A stretch of DNA of 34,021 nt from Smittium mucronatum (lineage: Eukaryota > Kickxellomycota > Harpellomycetes > Harpellales > Legeriomycetaceae), in contig LSSL01003663.1 of assembly GCA_001953115.1 (NCBI GenBank), positions 1-34,021 of the forward strand, in the 5' to 3' direction. This document shows positions 22,304-34,021 of this stretch, in pieces. Both the position numbers and the translations under genes were made by a program. Position 1 is the first letter of the stretch. The number at the start of each line of letters is the position of its first letter. The notes under the pieces were generated by a model. The model had not been told where the DNA came from. It was given only the letters and a program-made list of their open reading frames with translations, and searched no databases.

Positions 22304-23829
22304 CAAAAACTCTGTAACTATTTAATTATTAAAAAAATGCAGATCACTAATCCATTCCTATTTTATAATTCATTTCAATTTTTTTTAGCTTTATTATTTT
22401 TAAATAATTTAAAAGCGCTTAGAAAAGTTTTTAAAGGTCACGATTTTATATTTATGTATTTCAATACCTATTTTGCTTTTTTTTTCTAAATTAATATGGT
22501 AAAAAAAACTATCGCTCATATCTAATTTCAGAAAAATTTAGTGACTGATACCGATAGTCAAATAGAAATTTTTTTAAATTTCTAAAAAAAATAACTGTTT
22601 TAAACTAAACTTTTATAAGAAAATTTGAAATATTTATTCTAATTTAGATAAAAATTAGTTACACTAAATTTTAGATTAAATATAAAAAAGATTACTTCTT
22701 TCATTAAAATATAAATAAAAATAATTAAAAAAGAATAGAATTTAAAAATATAAAATATTCTAATGTCGTTTATAATTATAAAGTATAATTTTTTTGAAGT
22801 TTATATAGACCAAAATTACATTTTGTAAATAATTTTTTAGACTTAATCAAATTTAAATTAATTAGGAGTTAAATTAAAAAAACTAATATCGAAATAATGA
22901 ATTGAAAATGGTAATTTTAGATGAGACTAGTTACAAAAAATAATATTATGCGAAATTTAAGTTAAATTTATAAAAAAAATATATATAATAGATGAAATTC
23001 AATCAATCATCTAGATTAGATTTTTCAATGCATTTTTCAATGCATTTTTATATTCTATTTTGAATATCGTTTAAATATTTTTAGTTATTTCAAAATTGTT
23101 GAATTATTTGCAAAAAAATAATTTTTTAAAATTTTTTATTGCCATTTTTCTTATGAGGTCTAATTTAATATTTAAAATTAATTATATTATTACAATTATA
23201 AAAAAATAAATTTTGAATTTTAACATGTAAATCATTATTCAATTAATAATTAAATTATCAGTAAGTAATTGTTTAATGAAATTCTAATTATCTATTAAAA
23301 TAATTTTGGCTAGCCAATTTTTTACTTCACTCTTATTATTCTTTATAAAAAAATTAATTAATCTTCAAAAAACTCTAATATAAATAAGTTAAAATACTAA
23401 ATTATATATTTTTCTTATCATAAAAAGTGATTTATTTGATTAAAAATGAAATTTGTTTCTAATAAAAAACTAAACGCTAAAAAAGATTAAAATTAATATC
23501 GAACAAAGCAATTCATAAAAAATTTAATCATTTTATAACATCTTTTTTATTTTAAAAAAACTTAATATATGGTACCATATAAGTACATCATTTGGTTTGA
23601 AAACAATATAAAGTTAGTATATATTATCTAAATTAAATAATTCCATTATAATTTTCTCAGAAATGATCAAATCTAATATAAATATAAGAAAAGAACGTAA
23701 TTCACTAAAAAAATTTAATACAAAAGGGAAATTCTTGCATAAAATTATAAAATAAATTTAAATGCAGTTTTTTAATTGAAAAATTCTCTTATTTTCATTT
23801 CAAAAAAAAAAAATTCAAATAAATTATTT
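22304..23829. other. AT-rich desert
   Basis: No gene is seen. Two perfect 12-bp tandem units TTTTTCAATGCA lie at 23021-23044. A 14-base palindrome, ATATGGTACCATAT, lies at 23567-23580. Confidence 0.4.
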
Positions 23830-24085
23830 TCAATAAAAACAGAATCTTTTTTCAGATCTAAGGAGTTATCTTTTTGATGAAACTATGAAATTTTTTATAA
23901 TCATATAAAAATTGTTGTAAAAATCATAAGTCAAATGAAGAAAACCTTTATAAAACCAAAATCTAACAAATAAATTTTATGTTAATTTTAATAAGAGAGT
24001 AACATTTATTTTCTATATTAATGACACCACAGGTCAAGAATTTTTTTTATTGGATGAAAAAAGGGTATATTTCTATGAAAATATC
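23830..24085. mobile_element. degenerate second copy of the 22.03-kb MITE-like element
   Basis: The right end matches the first copy closely in order: CCACAGGT, then ATTGGATGAAAAAA, then GTATATTTC. The left end matches weakly in TTTTTTCAGATCTAAGGAG against TTTTTTTAGATTTGAGGGG. The middle has diverged and the terminal pairing is mostly lost. Ends are approximate. Confidence 0.45.
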
Positions 24086-27000
24086 TGTAGAAGTTTTTTT
24101 ACAATTAAAATAGTGAAAAATATCTCTATCGACATGTAATTTTTATAGAGCGGTTTTTTAAAAGTAACGAAAAATATCTTTTGTATTTACAAAATTTAAT
24201 TAAATATTAAGATTTATATTTTCAAAAAATTAAAAAGATTAAAGAAGGTTTTTAAATTTTAAATTATCATTTTTAAAATTATAATCTGTTATAATCAGAA
24301 TTCTTTATTCAAAATAATCTTATTATAAAACTAAATTTTATACACTAATTATCAATCAGATAAAAATATGATTAAATTTTCAAATAAAATTTTGCAGATT
24401 TTGAATGATTTAGATTTTATTTGGTTTTTTCTAAAAAAATTTCTAAAAAATTTTCTTTCATATTTTTAAAAAATATATTTAATTTTTTGCATTTTTATTT
24501 TAGTATAAAAAAATATTTCAATTTTTAATTGCAAAAATCTCGTTTTTCTAGAAATTTTTTTTTAATTTATTTGCTAATCGACTATATACAAATTTTAATT
24601 TTATAATATTAATAGGTATCATTAACACTTTTTTTTTTTGAAAATCTAACCTAAAAATTTTAAATAGATTAAATATTTAATCCACCAAACAAAAAATATA
24701 AAAATCTGCAATATTATTTTAGATTTTGAAATTATTTTATAAATTTAAAATACTTCACCAAAAAATCAACATTAATAATTATAAAAATATTTCGAATTAT
24801 AGATAATAGTTATAAAAAAATATCTAATAATTTGGCTAAAACGAATTTACGCTAAATAAAACAAAAAACTCTTAATAAATGCTTTTTTAAACACGATTTC
24901 AAAGAATATTTTTTATCAATTTAATAATGAAAAAAATATTGAACTTTAAAATGTATAAGGGTAATAATATAACAAAATTTGTAATTTTTTGCAATTTTTT
25001 TGTTTTCAATAATCTCAAAAAATTCAAAAATTTGACAATATTTTAATTTGCAATTTTTTTATCAAACTTTCAATCTACCCAAATTATAATTTAAAATTTG
25101 ATTAAATATTTAACTAAAAAAAGATAAATATGATTTACTGTAAATATTTAATTTTAAAACTTAAATAAAACGTAATATTTAACAATATTTTTATATGAAA
25201 TGTACTCAGTAATTTTAAATTCAAATTTTTTATTTAGATTAATTTTAATTACAAAATTTTTAAATATTTTGGCCTCTTATTAAAAATTAATTATAAAAAT
25301 TAATTATCTAATTTATTTTAAAAAATAAATGATTTTAAATTTCTTTTTTAATTATATATTTTTAGATTATGAAAAAAAATCAAAAATATTACAGTTTATT
25401 TTATAAAAAGTTAGATGAATTAAAAATTTATGCATAAACTTGAAAAATAGTTGTTTTTCTGATTATTAATTATCAACCAATTAATTAATTAATATTTTAT
25501 AAATATAATTTAAAAAATTAATGCTTTTATAAAAAAAATTAAATTTGGTTATAATAGAAATAATCGCAGTAATTTTTTTAATTTATTTGATAAAACAAAA
25601 TTTCATCTGCGAAAAATTCAAATTAATTAGAGTATGAAAGCCCCAAAAAATATCTATGAGAATAAAAACAATTATAAAGATATAAAATAAAACCTTCTTA
25701 AATTAATTAATAATTAATTTATCAATATATGCATTATAATTTCACCTTTAAGTAAAAACTCTCTTGAATTTTTTTTTTTCATATTTCAGAGTTAGCTTCA
25801 AATTTTAGCAAAAAATTATCTATAGGTTCTACTAGATATTTTAAACGACTTTTTTGATTAATTTTTTGGTATTATACCTAATAAGTTGATGTGAAATGCT
25901 GAAATTAATTAATTATAAATATAAAAACAAAATAAAATATGCGCAAATTTAATTTTTAATATTTAATTTTTTATATAAAAAAAAAATTCAAGTAATGTTT
26001 TTGTTATTATAATTTTCTGAAATAACTAATTATAATTTTTATAAAAATCATAGTAAACTTCCATTAATTAGAAATATAATTACTATTTTTTCCAATTATT
26101 TATAATTTCCGATAAATTTAATAAAATTTATATTATGTGATATCTTTAGTTATGCATTACTATTTGGTTTACTAAAAAGGTCTAACCACTCAATCAAAAT
26201 TATTGTAAAACATGATAATTTTTATAATTTTTACAAATCTTAATTATCATTTCTTGATTTTATAATTTTTTTCAATCTTAATAATCGTAGCCTAAAAGTT
26301 ATGAGTAAAAATTAATTGATTCATATTTTTTTATTAGAATTATTATAGACTTAATAAATTCATATCATTATTTGAAGTCGGTATGAAAATATAATCTTGT
26401 TATAACCAATGAAGATATTAAAAAAAATTTACCAGTTATATCGATTTGGCGATTTTATTAAATAACATTGATAACTTTTGCCATAATTCTCACCAAATTT
26501 TGAAATTAGTGACCTGTTAATAATAATAAAAAATTAATTAGACTTTTTTGTGGTTTTATTTTAACAAATAACCCTATTAATTAATGAACAAGTTATTAAG
26601 AATTAATACGTTCCATCAAGCATTTTTCTTTTCAGTAATTTAATAAAAAGGTGTAGCTCTATTGAATTAAGGCAAAAAAACAATTTTTTATTCATTAAAT
26701 ACCAATATTAGTATGTGTTATTTTATTTTTTTAGCATTTGAAGTTAATTATTTTTACTGGATGATACCATGTTTTATAACTCGTAACCTACTTCTGAAAC
26801 GAATTAAAACACGAAAAAAATATTATAACACGATATTTCATTGAGTATTATGAGTTAAAAAAGCATACCATATATTTTAAAATATGAATCTTATTATACA
26901 TTTTTAAAAAAAAATAGATTTAAAAAATAAAGTTACAAATTTAAGAAATGTGGTAGAGTATATGGAATAATTTTGGGTATGTATTCTTTCTAACTCCCTC

Positions 27001-27752
27001 TCGATCAATATTTATTTTTTAAGAAAAAATAAATATACCTTTTTATCCTCAAGTCTCTTTTATACAGGATATTTATATTTATTGTTTTAATAAATGCATA
27101 TAATCTTTATAGTACAAATAATTTTTGGTCTTTTTTAAATAAGCAGATTATGATTTGCTTTTTGGACATTTATTGTGTTTTTAAATGTTAATACGCTCAA
27201 TTATATACCTATATTATTTGTATTATTTTGAAAAGAATTAAAATCTACAACTTTATAAGCTATTCTTCAAAAGTGGAGCCCTTACATGATCCATAATCTC
27301 AAATTATTATTTTTAGATCTGATTTAAAATATTTTTTTGACTAATTATAAATCCAAAAACTTCAACCTCTTAATTGAAAATATTACCAACTTTTGCGCTC
27401 TAAAAATGTAAATAATAGATATCGAATTTTAAACGTGTAAAAAATACATTCAATTTTTACTAAATTATTATCAATTCTAATATATTTCACATTTTACTTA
27501 TCATTATTAAACTGTTAAAGCTATTAAAAAATTTTTAAAAATTTTTAAAAGATTTTATTATTACTCAAAATTGTAATAGTACTATAAAAATAATAAAAAC
27601 GAACAAAAATGAACCTAAAATTCTTAATAATTATCAGTAATGGTAATATTGAATTTTAGCGTAAAATTAATAGATGTTTAACAAAAAATAGTATAGCTTC
27701 TTAAAATATAGTGTGATTACAATTCAGCAGTTTGATTTTTTTAAATAAGGAT
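24086..27752. other. AT-rich desert with one strong hairpin
   Basis: No gene is seen. At 27008-27036 a 13-bp perfect stem (ATATTTATTTTTT against its complement) surrounds a 3-nt AAG loop. Much of the rest is long A/T runs with almost no G or C. Confidence 0.4.
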
Positions 27753-27962
27753 TGTGACGTGACAGAAGAACTAAAGGAAATTTCGCCTACAAGAAATTTC
27801 ACCTAATTTTTGTCCAATAAAAATTAAATACTGTTAAATCAACAAAAATATGATTTTTTGCTGGAATACTTTGTTTTTACAGGATGGTATTTTTTCAATT
27901 CATAGGTTTAATAGGATTAAAAATTAGGCGAATTTTCCTGAAGATATTCAGTCCTGACACCG
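27753..27962. mobile_element. foldback/MITE-like element with AATTCGCCTAATTTTT ends
   Basis: The inverted ends pair imperfectly. On the left, AAATTTCGCCTA near 27780 is followed by a second, better-matching block ending CACCTAATTTTTGTCC. On the right, read inward, are GGTGTCAGGAC and then AGGAAAATTCGCCTAATTTT. The left end thus carries a partial duplication of its inverted repeat. There is no open frame. Part of the motif recurs at 9699-9711. Confidence 0.45.
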
Positions 27963-29488
27963 CATAAACCAATAAAGTAATCTTTATAAAATTGAAACAA
28001 TTCTTACTTTAATTGATTAAACACGGGTAAAGTAATGACAGTTATTTTGAAATAACTTGATCTAATAAGAATTAACTGGGTAACTAATTTTAATCCCTGA
28101 TGATTTATAATTCCGGGTTATAAATCTTATTTAATGAGCTTATAACTTTATTCAAATACTAAAATTATTTTTTAATTGGTCGTTTATTATAATTAATAAA
28201 TTTTATAAAATTATCCAATAAAGAAAAGTGAATTTTGAGTGAATTTTTAATAAAAAGGGTATATATATTTAGCCGAAGACTTATAAGGATATAATTATGT
28301 AAGTAGATAATACTTATATTATACAATTAATTTTTTATTCATTAAAAACAAAAAATTGATACAAAATTTATTAATGCAAATTTGAATAAAATAAATACTG
28401 AATTCAACTTTTTTGAAAAAACCCTAAGAATAATATCTGATAAAAAACAAAATATAATTTTAATTATTATTTTATAACAAAATATAATTAATAATTATAA
28501 TTCAAATTTATAATTCAGTATTTATTGAATGGTATTATGATATAACGTTTATAATTTAAAAATTGTATAAAGCTAATTATATTTTACAAATTATTAATAA
28601 AACCTAAAATTTTATCCGAATATCAATATAACCAAGTGAAATTATAAAAGATAATATCTTGTGAATTTTTTAACTCTATTAATATTTAGATGGCTATAAT
28701 TAATTTTTTTTGATTAATTTATTATAATTTCAGTAGATATTTAAAAGAATAATATTTGAAGAATTGATATTAATGAAAAAACTTGATTTTGGTAAAATAG
28801 ACACGATGATTATAATCAACTGTGATATTCATAAAATTTATTTAAAAAATGTATAAATATTTTAAAAAATCATCCCATCACTGCATTAAAATCACAATTT
28901 TTTTAAAAAAATTTATCCTAACTCAAAAAATTTCCTGATTTCTTACTGGCAATCAGAAAAAAAAAATTATTATTACAGTTTAATGATCAATTGATATTAC
29001 AAATGAAAAATTTCTTACTGTAAACTTATTGTTAAATTGAGATAATATTTTGAAAATTTAAAATATAAATATAATTTATTGGACTGTTGCTCTTTAAAGA
29101 TAAATCGATATTAATTCAAGAAAATAAATCAATTAGCCTGTCACATAAAATGATTTAATATAAAAAAAATATTTAGCTATTTAAATCACGAATTATATAA
29201 TAATATCAAAATTATGCGTTATTACCGTCTTCTTTCGAAAAAATTCTTTTTACAATAAATATCTTTCAAATTTTATTGCAAAAGAAACATTTTTTCCTCG
29301 ATTTCTATAAAAAGAGCTCAAACCTTTTTTAATTTAAAAATTTTGAAAATTATAATTTATATGGCTTTAATACAGTTATTATATAGTTTTTTGGTTATAA
29401 AAAACTTCTAAAAGTTAAATAACTTGCCGTTGTTTAAGATATTTTTTGTATGATTTTCGAATTACGCTAAACTTAATTTTCACGAAGA
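27963..29488. other. AT-rich desert
   Basis: No gene is seen. There is a short hairpin, AGTTATTT-TG-AAATAACT, at 28040-28057. The right edge (29478-29487, TTTCACGAAG) looks like the 5' target-site duplication of the next element. Confidence 0.4.
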
Positions 29489-30025
29489 GTTGTACTATTC
29501 TTGGTTGGGAGTATTGGAGACAGCGCACAGCGATTTGGAGGACAGCGATTCCAGAAGGAGGACCATCTCAAAACAGGAGGAACCTATCGTTTAGCACAGC
29601 TGAAACATAGTCTAGTGAACAAGTCCAGCGTTCGACAGTCAGAAGGATCTCAGAGTCTAAGAGCTATTCGTAGGAAAGCCATGTCGATTAAACCTACGTT
29701 TGGGTAGGAGCCTAATTTTATTAATCCCGTTAGAAGTAGGTTCTGACTAGGAGCTCAATAGCTTCAATGAACTGTTGTTCATTGACAAAGAGATTAATTC
29801 TTGACTGGATTTAACCTCAGTTATATACCTACTTGTATAATTTACAGGTGGGTATTTTTGTTTGTAGATTGAAATATTTTCCCAAATTTACTCAGCATTT
29901 ATTATTACAGAGAAGCTTATTTTAGTTATGATAATAATCTTTTCTAACGACTTTAAAAAAAAAATTGTATTTTTTTGTATATTTTTTAATGAATTTATCT
30001 TGCAATAAAATTGGGTAAAAAAAAA
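29489..30025 (+). mobile_element. SINE-like poly(A) retroelement, copy 2 (5'-truncated)
   Basis: This plus-strand copy of the element at 75-745 starts inside the 43-bp repeat region, so it lacks the terminal hairpin and one repeat unit. From 29489 to about 29806 it is very similar to copy 1 (above 90% by eye). From there to the end similarity is much weaker, though AATAAA (30004-30009) and the poly(A) run (30017-30025) are kept. Flanks TTTCACGAAG (29478-29487) and TTTCACCAAAG (30026-30036) are an imperfect target-site duplication. Truncation at the 5' end, a poly(A) end and a duplication together indicate LINE-driven insertion. The conserved hairpin at 29765-29784 is intact. Confidence 0.85.
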
Positions 30026-30223
30026 TTTCACCAAAGAACGAACCATGCTTTTTAAATTAATTTTTAAAAAATAAATTATGCTAATGGAAGATATTTAAAA
30101 CATAATAAATCAAATTTCACGATTGAAAAATTAACAAAAAAGTTTATTAGAAACACTTTTTTCCTGTAATTTTAGCATTCATTTAAATATTCAACTTATT
30201 TAAAAATGAAGATTTTTAATAAG

Positions 30224-30319
30224 AAACACCTTGGTGTTTGGAATAATCAAGAAATTTACCTTTAATAGGTATGCTGAAGGAATAAATTTATATTAATAAT
30301 TCAACTTTTATTCCAAACA
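30224..30319. mobile_element. small foldback element (96 bp) with 12-bp inverted ends
   Basis: TGTTTGGAATAA (30235-30246) and TTATTCCAAACA (30308-30319) are perfect reverse complements 61 bp apart. Immediately to the left lies another hairpin, AAACACC-TT-GGTGTTT (30224-30239), overlapping the first arm. It could be a tiny MITE remnant or a fortuitous hairpin pair. Confidence 0.35.
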
Positions 30320-33300
30320 ATCAAAAAAAGAAAATTATTAACATTTATAAATGGAACTCTATTTTTATTTTCATAATTAATGTTATAAAACATTATTCAT
30401 CTTTATATAATTAATAAAAAAATCAAACTTAGCAAAAGTAGTATATTTTTTATTCATTATTTTGTTTAAAGACATTTCTCAAATTACATTGCATTTCGAA
30501 AGTTTTATATTACAAAATATGAAAAAAACAATGATGGGATAAGTTTATGATTTCATATTGAGATATATAAAATTACAAATCTCGTTTACAAAAAATATGA
30601 AACTTTCTTTGATAGTATCTAGAAAAAAAATATTTTAATGAAATCCATAAACCTATATAAAATTTGACCTCCCGATTAAATGTAGAATTATAAAGTAGAA
30701 AATCAATTTTATATTTTTAAAATATTTTTTTTATAAATAAACCGTTGCATAAATTGTAGCTTTTTTCAAGTTTATATATGAATATTTTGATTGCAACTAG
30801 GACATTTGAAAGAAATACGATAATATTTTTTATCAAAAATTTAATTATATTATTAAAATTAATTGATAATTTTTTTTTACAAAACTTAATTTTGTTTTAA
30901 TAAATTATAAAATGATGAAATCTGAACTTTTTAAACTTTCAAATTTTAAACTAAGTGAAAATTGAATGAAAATATCAATATGAATATGAAAATACAATTG
31001 TCTATAATAATTTTTTTTTTCAACTTGTTTATATAATATTAATAAAATATAAATTATCATCTATTCAATATTTTAATTTTTTTTTTCATAGTAATTAAAA
31101 TTAAACTCCTTTTTTAATTAATTAATATTTAAATACTTATATCAAATAATATCAAAATTTTATATCTAATTTTTCAAATCATATATATATTAAAAAAATA
31201 CTATTAAAAAATAATTTGCGAATAAATATATAAAGTATGATGAAGAATAATTATATATCAAGTTTAAATTTGGTATTTATTTTTTATTTATATGTAATAT
31301 AGACCATTCTAACTCACTTATATTCATATCAAAATAAACTAATATGATCAAATTTTTATTTCATCATAAAGCAATAATGTTTAATTTGACTAAAATTGAA
31401 AATTGAAAAATAAATTTCATATATAAGTTTCATTATTTTAAATTTAATTTTATAATAAATTGGTTTTAAATTTAAATTATTAATTCAATAAATTTTTTAA
31501 GAAATTATTATAAATAAGCTATAAATTTAACAAATTGAAAAATTTGTAATTCCATTCAAAATCATTATAAATTGATAAAAAATTTGGAAACTAATACAAA
31601 ATATTTAATAACGAAAATTTTATATAAAATTTTATATAGATTAATAAAAAATCGAAATTTTTTATTAATCAGGTGATTTCAGTTTAAAAATGTGCTATTT
31701 GACAAATAATTTTTTTATTATTGATAAATTAATCACAATTATATCAGCCTAAAAGCTATAAATATTTAATTTAAATCAAAAAAAAAAAAAAAATTACTAT
31801 AAACCAATCAAAATATGAACATATCCCTTTGCAATACAACTCTTCTCATCTAAGTTTAATGCTTTTCTAAAATGAAAATTAATAAATTCGGATTCTAAAT
31901 ATTGATAATGATTACATAAAAAAAACTTCTAGTTTTATGAAATATAAACTTAAATTCTTCTAAAGAATCAATCATAAATGTATTTAATCAAGATAAAAAA
32001 ATCTCCTAAACTTTTTGACTCAAGCTCAGATATTATTTTCTACATTATTTAAAAAAAAATTATATGAGCTTATATATAAATAGTGCAGTAATATAAAGAA
32101 AATAATTGATGTTTCGAATAGCATTAAATTTTTTTCTTCTTTAGAATTACTTTCAACATTGTGAAGTTTTTTTAGAGTATATTGGGAATTCCATCGAGTC
32201 ATAGCTAAATTTAATAATTATTATACAGTATATAATTTTTAATATTATTATAAGGTAATAATTATATTAATGATTCATTTATTGAGCCCCTTCTATTTAT
32301 TTAGGCTAAAGCAGACTAAAATTATAGTTTTAAATAACGATTATGGTTGCAAGATTTTATAATGTGTATATTTTTAGTTTAATAATATCAATATGGTGAG
32401 TAAAATTCTCAATAAGTACTTAATATTTTTGTATTTCATTAATTCAAGAAATTTTATTCCAATAATAGAGTTTTTCTTGATTATCCAAGTGTTTAAAAAA
32501 ATGTTTTTTTATACTTTTTTATTATATTTATAAACATATCATACTGAAAAACTAAGTTGCGATAAATATTAACTTAAATTTAAAACCTCTAGATGAAAAG
32601 TCTTCTTATAATTTATTTGAGATAAAGAAAATATGTTCTATTTAGTTAAATCGGTTTTAATGATTAAAAATATTCGTCTAATAGATTCTGTATAAGTAGA
32701 AATTATCCAATTTATAAATTGTTTTGTTTTTCTTAAAACCTATATAAATTTTGTCGGTAATATTTTCTCTTATTTCTTAATTTGTATCGGTTTCATAATT
32801 TAATACAATTTTACATAATATTGAAAAAAATCACAAATTTTTAGATACGAATTTTTTTTTTTTTTAGTTTTACAAGTTTTTAAAAACAATATAGATAATT
32901 TTTAATGTAAAAAATTGAAAACAATAGTTTAAAAATCTATAAAATATGAAACTATTTATACTAATCATCATTAATATATAAAATCTTTTAATTGAGCTTC
33001 TTCTTTTTCTATTTCCATTTAATTCTTCGTATGTTTGTAAAACAAATTTTAAAAGGCTTATACTACTCAAGTTACATATTGTTTTCATTTTAAAAGGCTT
33101 TAATCAATCTAAAATCAATAGATATTCTTTATTTGTAGAAATCTAAACATATGGCAAATCTTCTAGTATTATTTCTACAAAGAACTTTTCTACTATTAAC
33201 TCAAAGTGCTAACATCAAATTTTGACAATTTATTTAATATTATCCCATTATAAATTCATATAAAGAATTTTTTTGTGGAATTTTTTTTTTTTTTTTTAAA

Positions 33301-33557
33301 AAGATTTTATATTAAATAGTTTCAAATATTTTAATAAAAAAGAATACTAACTCATTAATAATAGATTTTATTACAAATTTTGGTTAAAATTTAATCGTAT
33401 TTGTGAATTTTATTAAAAATAATCTGGTTACATTGGTTTTTTTAAAATAAGATTATTAATTACATCCAAATATTAATTTTTTTTTTTTTTGAAAAATATA
33501 AACTAATTTTGATTTATTTAAATAATTCATTATTTTAGTATATAAGTATAACAAATA
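30320..33557. other. AT-rich desert, right inner part of the inverted repeat
   Basis: No convincing gene is seen. A strong hairpin at 31639-31670 has a 14-bp perfect stem and a CGAA loop. Homopolymers of 16 A (31778-31793) and 17 T (33281-33297) are present. A 72-codon minus-strand frame with an ATG (33088 to 32870) has a mixed N-terminal half and a hydrophobic, Phe/Ile/Tyr-rich second half; it is about as long as the longest frames expected by chance here. Confidence 0.4.
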
Positions 33558-34021
33558 ATAACATTTTTTTTCATCACAAGCACTACCAAGAAAAGGGAAG
33601 ATTATATGCAATACTTATATTATAAAAAGATCTATAAAATATGTATTGAATAGAAAAAAATTAAATTATGTCAAAATTTATGAATTTTAATAAAACTTAT
33701 GTTTATTGAGTCTTTACATGAATATAACATAATGGACAAAAATTTATCACTAATAAACTTAATAGTGAAATTATAATAATGAAAAATCAAAAGACTCGAG
33801 TACGCTAGAGAAACTTATAAATAACTTTTTTCGAATTTATTGATCTAATAAGAATTTTCACAATTTAATATAATTTGCAAGGTGAGTTATAAGAAAAACG
33901 ATTGCTAATACTAATTTAAAGCACATTTTCGAAAAACTAAATAGAAATTAAAAAAAAATCCACTATTAAAAATTTCAGGATTTTATAATACTCAACATTT
34001 AATAACTAACAAAGTTTTCAA
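33558..34021 (-). repeat. right arm of the long inverted repeat (continues past the window)
   Basis: It is the reverse complement of 11095-11558, gap-free with two mismatches, and remains matched to the last base of the window. The true arm is therefore longer than 464 bp. See the left arm for details. Confidence 0.95.

Noticed and set aside
32870..33088. 72-codon minus-strand frame with ATG
   Set aside because: By a rough estimate from base composition, a few open runs of this length are expected by chance in 34 kb. No promoter, homology or second piece supports it.
1..34021. CRISPR array, rRNA genes, group I/II introns, mitochondrial origin
   Set aside because: There are no regularly spaced direct repeats with unique spacers, no recognisable rRNA core sequence and no organellar genes; LINEs and a TATA-type gene point to a nuclear sequence.

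Overview
This is a very AT-rich eukaryotic nuclear sequence. It has poly(A)-tailed retroelements with AATAAA signals, a secretory-type protein gene with a TATA box, and no bacterial operon structure. Coding density is extremely low: one convincing intact gene in 34 kb. That, together with the Asn/Asp-rich secreted protein and the type of LINE, would suit an AT-rich early-diverging fungus or a large-genome microsporidian. The assignment is inference and I hold it loosely.

Layout. Positions 1-1247 are the ORF1 part of a decayed LINE (LINE-A, minus strand), interrupted by a 671-bp poly(A) SINE-like element (75-745) with a perfect 15-bp target-site duplication. Positions 1248-6864 are a second, nearly full-length LINE (LINE-B, minus strand). 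It has a Lys-rich N-terminus and CCHC knuckle in ORF1, then an APE-type endonuclease, a reverse transcriptase and a C-terminal zinc-finger-like segment in ORF2, and ends in AATAAA plus poly(A). It is broken by in-frame stops and frameshifts but readable along its whole length. Positions 7320-8045 (minus strand) encode a 241-aa secreted, acidic, Asn-rich protein with a basic patch and YVAPG repeats.

From about 8.1 kb to the window end I find no convincing gene. This is a roughly 26-kb AT-rich desert, by eye about 85% A+T or more. It contains possible gene remnants (9.27-9.58 kb, 18.1-18.7 kb), a less AT-rich island (13.5-14.27 kb), several MITE-like or foldback elements (22.03, 23.83, 27.75 and 30.2 kb) and a second, 5'-truncated copy of the SINE-like element (29.49-30.03 kb).

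The most striking structure is a long inverted repeat. Positions 11095-11558 and 33558-34021 are reverse complements without gaps and with two mismatches. The homology fades at the inner edge and runs off the right end of the window. It encloses about 22 kb of gene-free AT-rich DNA, an arrangement that in some yeasts marks regional centromeres, though a recent inverted duplication or an assembly fold-back would look the same. The mobile elements fit together: an APE-type LINE could supply the machinery that moved the SINE-like element, whose copies carry the TSD, poly(A) tail and 5' truncation expected of target-primed reverse transcription.
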